Assembly (NCBI RefSeq): GCF_023053635.1
Contig: NC_086172.1
Location: forward strand, 122,549,681 to 122,613,680
Direction: 5' to 3'
DNA length: 64,000 bases
Origin: Elgaria multicarinata webbii
Taxonomy: Eukaryota; Chordata; Lepidosauria; Squamata; Anguidae
Made by a program: the position numbers and the translations under genes. The notes below the pieces were generated by a model, which saw nothing but the letters and a program-made list of their open reading frames with translations, ran no database searches and was not told the DNA's origin. This document shows, piece by piece, positions 1 through 30,800 of this stretch (within the stretch, counting starts at the first letter, position 1; each line of letters opens with the position of its first letter).

Positions 1-600
1 TGAAACTAAACAAATTGAAGTGTTCTTTCTGCTGGTTTGGTTTTATGTTGGGTAGAGAAGATGGGGCCATAGTCAGGGGCAGCCAAGCACCCCAAAATTT
101 TGTCTGCCCCCTATTTTCTTCTTCAACCAATTAAATTTATTTTGGACATCCTTTGTTTTTCTTCTTATAGGTAAAGGTGCTATTATTTGGGACAGAGTAC
201 TATTCCTAATAGTACATACAGCAGAGGGCATACCTGAGATGAAGGAACATTTTGACTTATGTGTACATAGATAGATAGATAGATTTAAAGGGTATGTTGC
301 TCACATTTATAATACCTGTTCTTTCAAACACCTGTTGGTTCAATGATGGACTGGACACTTGGATTCGGTTACTCTTAGACATTCCACACTCAAATTAATC
401 AGTGCATCTCCCCCATGTGAAAATGTTGTCATCTAAAAACTGAGCTATTGGAATGCTGAATTGGATCAGTAGTCTTTTTTCTCCTTATTGAAATTATGCT
501 GTCTTATGCTAAAAGTACTGGGCTATCTTATGCTAAAAGTATCTTATCTTATGTTAATAGTTTTTCTTATGCTAAAAGTGCTAGGAAATCCCCCCCCCCC
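1..600. other. Left-edge upstream sequence
   Basis: AT-rich non-coding DNA. It contains a short (GATA)n run at about 266-285 and an imperfect tandem repeat at 490-582 built on CTTATGCTAAAAGT. No gene was recognised. Confidence 0.5.
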
Positions 601-607
601 AACTTTT

Positions 608-812
608 AGGGTGGCTACAGGCCTGGTGGGAGAGCATCTGCTTGGCCTGCAGCCTTTGCCACCACCAGTTAGAGGATCCTTTTATTAGCAGGGCTAGGGA
701 AGACTGCTCTACCTGAACCCCCAAAGAGCTGCTGCTGCCACCAGTCAGAACAGACAATACTAGCCTGGAAGAACCAATCATCTGCCTCTTTATAAGGTAG
801 CTTCATGTGTCA
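608..812 (+). repeat. tRNA-derived SINE (squamate family), plus orientation, diverged
   Basis: It begins with a tRNA-like GGAGAGCATCTGCTTGG region, runs through CCACCAGTCAGAACAGACAATACTAGC-type sequence, and ends near GGTAGCTTCATGTGT. Minus-oriented relatives lie at 8221, 28224 and 33560 and another plus copy at 20788. Confidence 0.6.
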
Positions 813-1018
813 CTATCCATGGAAGCCCTTCTAATTAGGGCAGTGTGGGGTCACTGCCAGGGCTTGAGACACCCTAGAAGTCAGGACCTGCTTTCTGCCC
901 TGACGGTCTCGACATGTCTCCACATGCGGTGTAGCCAGTGCCAGTTATTCCACATGGTGGTGGACCTGCATTCAAAACATGCACAGAAGCACTCTCTTTT
1001 GGCCACATATGACTTCAG

Positions 1019-1141
1019 CTTTCCCCAACCTCGTGCCCTCCAGATGTGTTGGACTGCAACTCCCATCATGGACATGGTGTCAGGGGGTGATAAGGCTTGC
1101 AGTCCAACAAACGCATGTGGAAGATGCAAGGTCGGCTAAGG
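1019..1141. mobile_element. Palindromic MITE (CCCCAACCT...AGGTTGGGG family), diverged
   Basis: The left half holds TGCCCTCCAGATGTGTTGGA and AACTCCCATCAT. The right half is its diverged inverse. The family recurs at about 5885, 24757, 35340 and 55763. Confidence 0.55.
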
Positions 1142-1163
1142 CAGTTTGCTCTGGCTTGAAATG

Positions 1164-1440
1164 CAGTGGAGGCTGGTGATTCCAATGTCAGTGAGGCTGT
1201 GAATACACTCTGGATTTCCATCAGAACCATTCAGAACTCGAAAGGAGCTACCAAAGTTGCTGAACCCAATCCCCCAAATGGGTCCATCACCTTGGATAGC
1301 TCTTTTAGAGTTCTGGCTTGTTCTGACTGTAAAGCAGAATGGATTGAGCAGGGGGTTGGACTCGATGGCCTTATAGACTCCTTCCAACTCTACTATTCTA
1401 TGATTCACAGCCCCACCGACGCCGGAGCCACCAGCCTCCT
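1164..1440. mobile_element. MITE with CAGTGGAGGCTGG ends, containing a CR1-like 3' tail
   Basis: Inverted ends of about 37 bp (1165-1202 against 1404-1439) bracket the element; both carry GGAGGCTGGTG and the GGCTGTGAAT core. Bases 1340-1408 match a CR1 3' end (GGTTGGACTCGATGGCCTTA, CTATTCTATGATTC). The element ends about 40 bp before the TMEM178-family CpG island. Confidence 0.55.
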
Positions 1441-1809
1441 TCGCATGCCTCGAACTATCCTTCCCCAGGCGCTCAGGCCCTAGGCAGGCTTGGTCCAGGC
1501 ACCGCATTCCGGCCGCCTCCTCCGGCCAGTCGGGCTGCGCAGGAGCTGCTGGAGGAGGGCGCGGCGGCCTCTTCCTCGCCCGCCTCTAGTCTTGGGCCAG
1601 CTGCCTGCCTGGGAGGCGGCTGGCGCTGCTCCCGCGGCCTGGAGCCCCGCGGGCCTCCTCCAGGGACGGGCGGGCAGGCGGGCGGCGCCGAGCGGAGCGC
1701 GCGAACTCGCTCGCCGGCTGCGCGGCTGGCTGGGCTGGCGTTGCGGCCCCCCGGCCGGGCTGCAGGGGGAGCAGTGGCGGGCGGCGGCGGCGGCGGGGGC
1801 GCGGGGAAG

Positions 1810-13677
<11,868 letters not shown>

Positions 13678-15025
13678 TGAGAAGGACACAAAAGACTCTA
13701 GCAAGCACAGTCCGCTCCAGCAGTAGGTCACCACCAATGCAGAGCGGGCATCTGAGATTCATAAAGCAGGCTGGTTCCCACTGCGGCACAAACTAAGGGA
13801 TTCAAATGCTTTGTGAAAGTCTTGGGCGAACACCACCCTTTGATTCTTCAGCCTACCTGTATGATACAAACAAATTGAGCAGGTTAATTCTCATTCCTGG
13901 TTTGCCTAAAGTAACATTTTCTGTTAAATAGGGTGTGTTGCTGTAGGATCTATGTACCATTTAAGCTGAATCAGATTTCTGCTAGGAGCAGAAGCCACTG
14001 TGAATTCCATTTGGCATCCTATGGCTCCTGGGAACTACATTCCCAAGACCTCTTGACCAGCCAGAGGTAAAGGCCAAAGGGGAATCCAGCCAGTCTCAGT
14101 ATTGATTCTCCTCTGCAGCAGAGACTCAATGCCATTTTAGGTTTAACACAACCTACTGCATTGAAGCAGCTTTGACATCAGCTTGTTTTGGGGGAGGCTT
14201 TAGACATTCAGACAGGGAGGTAAGGAAGTTCTTCCTCTGGACCACTCAGTATGTGAAACTTGTCAGTTCCGGAAGCCAAATATGCAGAACACTAGCTCAT
14301 GAAGTAACTTCCAGGATAATGCAAAGGAAGCTAGGGCAATGGTATATACCAAGACTTGAGATACTCAAAGAATTCTTCCACAAGGGGGCAGGCCTCAGTT
14401 AATGATACAAAGCTCACCAAAACTATCAAGGCAATTCAAGCTTACTGGTGGATGTGTGTAAACCCAATCAGGTTACTTACACACTTGTAACATTCCTGTC
14501 CACCAAGTTAAATTCTCATGTTCATTTAAAGGAAGAAACCACAGGGCTGCCGTCGTGTAAACAATGCAGTCATACCAACTGCTGTAAGAGGCAAATTTTG
14601 AGATTTGGAACCTGTATCAAATCCTTCCAGATTGAGTGTAGAAGAAATATTCTTTTGGAAGATGAGCATGGAAACTGAAAAACCCAACAGCCCCTCAGTG
14701 GCATCCTTTTATAACCGAAAAGAACACACTCTTTATTAAAGGGGCTCACAGTATGCCAATGAAAACGAAGAGCTGGGCTTAAACTCAGGAACATCAACAA
14801 TGGTGCTGAGGGGAAGCGCTGGTCTTTCCTCATTGTACTCCTTTTTTTGTCTCCCCAAAAGACTGCACAGAAGCCTTTGTTGGAGGGCTGTTTACATTGT
14901 ATTTTTAAGTGGCATGTAATTAATTACTCAGTGCTAAAGTCAATGTATTCATGGAAAGTGTGATTTTTAAATGGACGTTGTATGTTTCAAGAGACATTAC
15001 ATTAAAAGGCTTGGTTACAGTGAGA
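13678..15025 (+). other. Probable 3' UTR of the TMEM178-family gene
   Basis: Non-coding sequence follows the stop codon at 13675-13677. The first good plus-strand poly(A) signal candidate is ATTAAA at 15001-15006, giving a 3' UTR of about 1.3 kb. The next 500 bp lead into the oppositely oriented PSMC3 terminator, so the two genes converge. No ORF here resembles a known protein. Confidence 0.45.
15001..15006 (+). terminator. Poly(A) signal candidate (ATTAAA), TMEM178-family gene
   Basis: ATTAAA lies about 1.3 kb after the stop codon in plausible 3' UTR sequence. It is chosen only by position and motif. A further ATTAAA lies at about 14735. Confidence 0.3.
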
Positions 15026-15557
15026 GGATGGAAATTCTCAGCCTTTTAGATCTCTGCAGAAGAGATCACCATTACTTTTCTATACCTGTACAAAGGGCAC
15101 AGCTGTCAGAGAAACTCTGTCATACAGGTAGGAAATATTGCTCAGCTCTGCAGCCAGTATCAGGTTATTGCTCCCAGCAGCTGGTCTGATCTCCTGCATT
15201 ATAAAGTCTAATATCAATAGGGGCCATGTGTCGCCGGAAAGAAAATATCAAACTGGTCCCAGAGGTCAAGCAGACTAGTTGGTGCCATGCTCCGCCCAGG
15301 AATGAAATTAGTGTACCTATCGTATAGGCAGGAACTGGAGCACTATGGGTGGTGGCAACAGATGAGTAGCTTTCAAGGATTATCCAAAATTCAACCACAC
15401 AACAGGATCAGTTTGTGCTGCTTGGGCAGATTCTGGAATTTTAAGGAGTTAAAGACATCACAGATGAATCTCTTTTATCAATAACGGCACCATCCCACAT
15501 AATTAATTCTTCCTCAAGCTGTAGCAACATAACAGCTGACTCAGTCAAAGCAAATGC

Positions 15558-15563
15558 TTTATT
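15558..15563 (-). terminator. Poly(A) signal candidate (AATAAA), PSMC3
   Basis: AATAAA on the minus strand lies 96 nt after the PSMC3 stop codon, giving a short 3' UTR as is usual for proteasome subunit genes. Confidence 0.65.
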
Positions 15564-15658
15564 TTTCCTGTTAGGTAAAAGAAAGTAACACAGTCCAGTT
15601 CCAACTGCTTTGATCCTTGTTTCTCGGTCAAGGCCTTAACCAGTTTTAGATGAAAGTA

Positions 15659-23747
<8,089 letters not shown>

Positions 23748-24334
23748 CTTTCCTCAGCAGAATAGAGAAGCTCTGTGTTTGAAACAGCAGATTCCACACG
23801 CTTGGGGGAAACAGCGGCAATGGCGGTTTTCGTCGTCACGACACCTGAGGCTTTTTTTCCGAGTTCAGTTTACCATGTCCGCCTTCGCCGCCCTTTTCCT
23901 TAGCCCAGCCTGCCGAACGGGACTGTCGAATCTGCCGAGTTACTGGAACAGACGGTTTTTTCCAGAGTCATGTGACCACGCACAAATTTGCTGAGTGACG
24001 GCCTTTTCTTAGCTCCATAGCGGTGAACCTGCCGCCATCTTACTTTGGGGCAATAGCGGAAGTCTCGGCCGGCCTTTGCCCATAGAGATAAAAAGTGGAT
24101 TGATACACAAGCCCACTCGTCTCCAATTAGATTTGGATCTCCATTTTTCACTGCGTGAAAACTAAGCGCATTACGTGTCAGCATTCGGGTCGATTGAATA
24201 ATGTGAGGGGCGATGGGCATGATAATTCGCCTAGATTTTCGTAGGCTGTAACCTGGAGGATATTTCTGAATTTTTAACATTGTCTTCTTTTCACAGAGGC
24301 GCTGAAAGGATATATCGATTTATTTTGTTATATT

Positions 24335-24482
24335 TATATCCCCCTTTTCTCCTCTTGTAAACAACCCGGGGTCCCTTACATGGCCCTCTCGTAATTCTAT
24401 CCTCACAACAACCCTGTGAGATAGGTTAGGATGAGGGTCAGTGACAGACCTAAAGTCACCCCGTAGGCTTCATGGCGGAGCA
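24335..24482 (-). repeat. Sauria SINE, minus orientation
   Basis: ATCCTCACAACAACCCTGTG, AGATAGGTTAGGATGAGGGT, CAGTGACAGACCTAAAGTCA and CCCCGTAGGCTTCATGG are the inverse of the Sauria SINE body. Confidence 0.75.
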
Positions 24483-24756
24483 GGGAGCACATTAAAACTT
24501 CATGCTTTCATTCATGAAGGTTCAGAAAGTGCTAGGGAAAAAACATGATAAAGAGAGCCATTCCAAATTTCATTCATGCTTATAGACATCCACAAGGAGG
24601 GGCAATTGAAAGCAAAACAAAAACACACATCTATAGTCCTTGTCTAGAACCCAAAGTAGGAGGCAAAATGAAGCTGCTATTCACTTTATGAGAAACTAGC
24701 TGGCTCCCATCTTTAGTGGTTTTAGCCAATGCATGATAAAACAGCAGCAGCCAGTA

Positions 24757-24895
24757 TTGCAGCCTTTTCCAACCTCCTGTCCTCCAGATGTTTCAGACAT
24801 ACCTCCCAGCATTCCTAACTATTGGCCATGCTAGCTGGAGCAGATGGGAGTTGAAGTCCTAAAATCTGGAAGACACCAGGTTGGGGAAGGCTGCA
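24757..24895. mobile_element. Palindromic MITE (CCAACCT...AGGTTGGGG family)
   Basis: TGCAGCCTTTTCCAACCT at the left is the inverse of AGGTTGGGGAAGGCTGCA at the right with one mismatch. The centre holds GGCCATGCTAGCTGGAGCAG. Confidence 0.75.
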
Positions 24896-25439
24896 CTAGA
24901 GTGACATGCAAGGAACAGAGAATTGTCTTAGGATGCTGAGATGCATCAGGCTTTTTACTAATAAAACCTTGTCCAGCATCCTGAGATGAGTCTCTTTCCT
25001 GGGTTCACCTTGGATGCTCACCCACTTTTGCACCACTGGAGTGACATGGCCAGACCTAGGGCTATATAGGCCACATTGAGTCTGTGGTGCGTGCAGCTGC
25101 CATTTTGAATATGCAACCCCTTGCTTGGGGTGTGTGTGTTGTCATGCAAAGCTGGTGGTGGGGTATGTGAATCCTTGCATAACTCATGATCTGTTTTAAC
25201 CCTTGCATAACCCATGTCCAATGGGGTTTCACAACACAACCCCTGAGCACGGGCTCAATACGCAACTTGGAAGCCACAGGTTTTGCAGTTCATTGTGGGT
25301 TAAATAGCCACAGCGTGTCATCCAAACAGCCAATAACTCATTGCATATCTATCACTGCAGGTAGGTTCCTTAAAATCTAGAGGAACTGTTTTCCTCTAGA
25401 TTTTAATGTTTTCCACGTAATATATCGCCACGTAATATC

Positions 25440-25830
25440 TCGAAGGTAGGCCTTCTTGGTGGCAGCACCCATCCTCCCCCTATGCAGTTTGGGAGGCAAA
25501 AAATGTGGTACATTTCAAATGCCTCCTCAAAATGCACTTGTTCACCTAGGCTTTCTCTGGCTTGTAAATGCAATTAATTATATGCTGCTCCATCTTATTG
25601 TTCCTTGAATTGTTTTGTATTATTATTGAAGCTGAAATTGTTTTTAATAGTGTATTTAAATGTGATTTTTAATATTTATATGTGAACCGCTTAGAGATTT
25701 TATATTAACAGGAATGAAATTATTAATAAATAATGCACAACTATTCCTCATACATTGCATTTGTGAACTGCCCAGAGAGCTTTGGCTATTGGGCGGTATA
25801 AAAATGTAATAAATAAATAAATATTTTTTT
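25440..25830 (+). repeat. Two consecutive L2/CR1-group LINE 3' tails
   Basis: 25440-25700 runs from GGCCTTCTTGGTGGCAGCAC to GTGAACCGCTTAGAGATTTT. 25765-25828 reads AACTGCCCAGAGAGCTTTGG, CTATTGGGCGGTATAAAAAT and ends (AATA)n. Confidence 0.65.
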
Positions 25831-27093
25831 TTGCATCAGTCTCATCAAGTTGTGATAGCCAAAAGCCAGTTAAACCTACTGAAAACAGTGTTCCTTGCAT
25901 TGAATGGATTCCCCCATCCCAGTGTATTATAACAGACACAATTAGAAAACACACCTATCTTATCATAGGTAAATCTTAATTACTCAAGAAGTCTCATCAC
26001 ATGCTACAACACTACTTGTTTATCAGTCTTTCATTGCAATAACTCAGGGAAAGGAAATTCTCAATTCTGTTTCCGAGGTGCAATTCAATCTTAAGCACAT
26101 AAGTTCCACTGAGTTCAGTGGGAGTTAAGTATGTTTAGAATCACAGTCTTAATGAAATGTGTTTTTTGGAGAATCATAAAAGCACAGCTCAGAATTTAGT
26201 CTGGCATGCTAGGTAGAGACCACTGTTCAAGTTCTTATCGTGATGAAACTCTTATGTTCACTTAGGTAATAACATGTTGGGGGTAGTCCTTAGATTTTAA
26301 AATATGCTTTCAGGAAGATTCTCCACTCCCACCCCAAGTTATGATCTCCTGTAAGGCAGTACAAAAGGGTACTGCAAAAGCTATGGTGGTGTGTAGAAAC
26401 AATAGTTTTTCCTTTTCCACAACTAACTCATTACCAAACCAAGAAGAGCTGGGTTCGGGTGGCAGCAAAAAAGCACGATTGTTGCAAAGTCTGTTTTAAT
26501 TTTGCCTCTGCAGAACATAAGAAACACACTAACACCCTTTCAACCATACTCTTGACATATACTCTCCTGCACCAGTTTTTAGGGTGGCTTGCAGAACCTT
26601 TCTTATTCTCCTCAAATAGCTCTCCCATAAAAATAATAATGCTGTTTTATATCTATTCACATTAACTTCTGCTAACCATAGCATTCACTACTGGGTTCCA
26701 TCTGCTTTTCTTTTTGTTGAATTGTGTTGACATTGTGATTTAATCTTCCTCATGACGTATAAAGGGTGCCTAATATACATCTGTGCTTTGGAAAATTAAT
26801 AAAATTTCTATAATATAAAATAGGGTCCTTTCAGCTCAACTAGCGTATCAGATTCAGGTCCCCTTCAGACTTGTGATGTCTCCACTGACCTTCAGCAATG
26901 TGTTTCTCTGTTTTGTCCTCTTTTGGTGTACAGCTGTATACTTGGGACTCTTCCCTGAATATTCGATTCCCTTAGCCTGAGATCCACTCCATCTAATCTG
27001 GCCCCACAGAACATTCAGTTGATGCATGAACTGCAAAGGGGTGGGATGAGGTGTGGTGCAGTGGGGGAGTCCTGGGGAACGATATCTTGTGTT

Positions 27094-27099
27094 TTTATT
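27094..27099 (-). terminator. Poly(A) signal candidate (AATAAA), RAPSN
   Basis: Minus-strand AATAAA lies about 0.7 kb past the RAPSN stop codon. It is chosen by motif and distance only. Confidence 0.35.
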
Positions 27100-27782
27100 C
27101 CTTTGCCATAATATTGTGATGTTACACAAGCAGAAGCAGCCAACTGTTTGTAATTGTGGTGTTGTCAGCAGTATATTTATACTTTCTGTAAACTATTTAT
27201 ACTGGAATCAATAAAGTCATATCAGCCTATAGATCGATGTCTTCAGATTAACTTGACAAGGTTGTGTGCCGGGGAAGCAACTTACAGCAATATAAAGAAA
27301 AGGGTTGCTGCCTCTCCATAGCTACAAGGAAACAGTGCTGTGTCAGTCCACGAAAACAGCATCTTGTTGTCATGATCATTTTGTTTCTCATGAGAAATGA
27401 ATAAAAACAAGGTGTGGGCTGCGAGTGGCGGAACTGGCCCAGATGGAAGCTACCCAGAAGTAGCAGAGCATGAGAATGAGAGGACTGGGATCATGGGAGG
27501 CCACACTGAGCAACTCCCTTGAAGGAGCAGAGGTGACATATCGGTTGTGGTTATCTGCCTTTGTGGAAGGAGATGCCAGAGAACTCCTGGTAGGCATCCA
27601 CAATTCAGATGTGTGGAACATCGTAGTAGAGATCTAGGCCCACATGTTGCATCCATTCTGCAGGAGATATTCTGCCTATACACAGCAGATTCCCCCTCTC
27701 CGTATCGTGTACCGGAAATGCTCCAGTGGTCTGCTTTTTGGAGCCTGTCAACTGAACTGTCTTAAATCATGGATTCAGCAGA

Positions 27783-27846
27783 TCACACAAATCCAGGTTT
27801 AACTGATGAGCGCCGGCAATTGGGGCAACCTTGTGTATGGAGGCAC
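27783..27846 (-). CDS. RAPSN: RAPSN exon 8, last coding exon (RING C-terminus)
   Basis: A 64-nt exon was recovered by reading minus-strand sequence after a CTGCAG acceptor. Its first G completes the AA| lysine codon left by exon 7 (phase 2). It then reads [20 protein letters not shown] and TGA. The two metal-binding cysteines, the basic pair and the C-terminal KPGFV match human rapsyn. The intron before it is about 2.6 kb. Compared with recalled human CLQNNGTRSCPNC, three residues are missing. Confidence 0.93.
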
Positions 27847-30800
27847 CTGCAGTGGAAAAGACAGTACAGCACATCTTAAGCAGCAATCCAAGAAAGACTC
27901 ATATTTAAATTGCTATTCCTTATGGAGGGAGAAGGTGTGATAAACACTTCTGCTGTGACTGCCTTTCTGTACTCACAGGTGAGTAATTATTAAGAAGATT
28001 TATATCCTGGGTTTCTGTTTGTAACTAGAAACAAGGCAGAGAACAGCACCATTAAAAAAAAAACATGGCTGGCTGGGGAATGTTGGGAGCAGTAGGACTT
28101 TTTTTTCTGTTAAGCATGCATAGGATTGCACCCTAAATTAGTTAAATTTAGTTCCAATTGATTTCAGTGAAACTTGAGTTGTGAATAAGTTGCCTCACTG
28201 ATTTCAATGGGACCTAAGTTAGGAACATAGGAAGCTGCCTTATAATGAGTCAGACCCTTGCTCCATCCAGCCCAGTATTGTCAACACTGACTGGCAGCAA
28301 TGGCTCTCCAGCAATTCAGACAGGAGTTTTTCCAGCCCTACTTGGATATGCTGAGGATTGAACCTGGAACCTTCTGCACACAAAGCATTTGTTCTGCCCC
28401 GAGCTATGGATCTAAACCAGTCTCTTACATGCAATTTCCTTACCACATCCAAAAATAAGCAGATTGATGGAGGTGCCAGCTATCAGTGGGATTTCCTAAA
28501 AGAGGATTAATGTTTACTCATTTTTCAATAATGTGATGACCCTGCATATTAAACACTCAAAATAAAAATCCCGAGAGATCATTTTGCTGCAAGACATACT
28601 TGAGGTTGTATATAGAATGAAAAGCCATGATCAGTTCTATCCTTGATCCATTTTGCTATTTCTATTTTCCAAATCTGTTATAAGGGTTGCTTTCCCCTGT
28701 ATTGAAGAAAACTGAGCAATTTTGCTACAGTTTGTGTTTTATGAATTCACAGTCATGGCTAGGCTACCAACCTGTTCAAAGAAGTTTTTTTCATTTCAGA
28801 ATATTTGCTCTGCTATTTACTACACGCTAAAGTTAGCCTTGCCAGACAGCGACTGCCAAGATCACTCATCCATGAGTTCATTTGATATTTTACTTTTGAT
28901 TCTGGCATCAGGGGGGCCTTTGTTTACAATCAGACTTCCAAGCTTCTCTTTTAACTTCCCTAATTTTATCCCATGTTGCTGCAAAACATGGTGATGTTCT
29001 GGCTGCTTGCCCATCCCGGCTCCCATCACTCTCCACCATGCAGTAGAATATTCTTGTTCTAAATCAGTATCTGATGTTAGTAATGGACTGGATTGCACTG
29101 TTTGCACATAACGGCAGCCAGTTGTTGGCTAATTAATGAGGATGCCGGGTTGAGATAGCAGGAACTACTTGACTCTAAGGTTCTCCTAGCAAGCTGAAGA
29201 GAAACAGTGGGCAGCTAGCTGGCTGGCGTGATTTTCCATAAAAAGCAAACATGTATCACTGAAATGAAATAGGATGAAATAGGACCCAAAAAACCACACC
29301 TGTCTGAGGGGCGGGGACTGGGCTGCAATGTGAGTAAAGCTACAAACTTGGAATTCCTGGCTTTGTGCTTGCAACTGTAAGGACGGGAGCGAGACATGAA
29401 GCGGACCAAAACAGCTCCTCCACCCCACCCCCCTCTTCCTCCCCCAACTGCTGTTCCCTGCTGTTGTTAGGCTCTTGGGTTCTACCCCATGGAAGGGAAA
29501 TGTTTTAGGGGTTATTTATCAAATGAAGGGGTCAGATTTTTTTAATCTCCTGGAAATCTGCATATTCTGAGCTTTCAAACAATGCAGGAAACAAAAACGC
29601 CAGTGCTTGGTAAACATCTGGACCAGGCATTTCCACAATGGTGCTATACTATTAAGGGTTAATTTTTATTTGAAGTTTTACTTAAATAATATTTCTTAAA
29701 GAAAAACCTGTGCATGTGTATGTGTGTTTGCACTGATGTCTGATACACTGCTGAATGAGTGGCATGTTTGTTGTGACACTGAGCTCACCAATGCACTGAC
29801 TGAAAGGATGGGAAAAGCAACCGAGAAAGAAGGAACCACATAAATACGAATTCTAATCACATCACTTAGAACAAGGCTGAATAACTTGAAACATCAAGCT
29901 CAATGCAGTCCACCAGGCAAACAGTTCTTGAAATTCCAGGCAGGCGGCAAAAACAGGGTCACTGACACTCTGTCAGTCATGCCTGGCAGGCTGTGTTTGG
30001 TTTGATGGCTCAGAGGTTTTGCCAACCTGACTGACAAGCATGTCCCATTGATTCAAAAAGACATGAGTGTGCTGATGATAAATTGTACTTCTAAGTAAGC
30101 AAGGGTCACAGGAAGACCAAAACAAGTAGAGTACCCATCACAACTGCATGACAAAGATCTTGGGGAAATGAAATATTATTTGGAAGGGCCTACAGAGTGG
30201 ATCTAGAAGGAATTTGAGGATCATGGCTGCTAGACAAAAAGCAGAAGTTTCCTGGAGCAATTTCCATAGAAAGGCAGAGAATTTTTTTTTAAATCATTCA
30301 TGAAGGTCACTAAAGAATCTCCTGCATGTTTCATCTATTCTTGATTCATTTTTCTATCCTGGGATTGATTTTCCCTCTCTTGCACTTCCAGATCTTGGCT
30401 TTATCCTGTTTTCGATCTTCACCCAGACCCATCTTTTTAGCTCCTTACTTTAAGTGGAAGACATGCGAACAGGGCAATGCCTGGAGCTGGTGGTTTTTGT
30501 CTCCAATGGATTCGCCGCACATGCCGCAGTACAGCTCCATTTCTTCAACACATTCGTGAAATTTCACCACATGGTTGCGAAGCTCCCGCTGCTGCCCCTT
30601 TGTGCGATAGATCGCTTCGCACAAGCAGTGAATCTTCAGCAGACCAAGCTGGATGGAAAGGGAAGATGGAGGCAAAAAATGTCACAGGAAAATAATTACA
30701 GATGACTAGGCTGGCTCTCCCTAGACCCAGCTCTTACCTATGCTCTCCAGAGATCCCACGGAAAACAGCAGCAGAAGCATCTGAAGACCTGGAGAGCGGA

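Larger units (their letters stand above)
24091..27093. other. Intergenic region between PSMC3 promoter and RAPSN 3' end
   Basis: About 3 kb with no recognised gene. It holds an inverted Sauria SINE, a palindromic MITE and two LINE tails, listed separately. Positions 26090-26150 carry the interspersed motif around CCACTGAGTTCAGTGGGAGT. Confidence 0.6.

Noticed and set aside
24031-24041. AAGATGGCGGC as a second start codon context upstream of PSMC3
   Set aside because: The frame ends after nine codons; it is better read as a YY1-type promoter site.
28340-28415. tRNA-like A and B boxes
   Set aside because: They belong to a tRNA-derived SINE body with sequence continuing on the 3' side, so this is not a free tRNA gene. 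The same holds at 8221, 33560, 608 and 20788.
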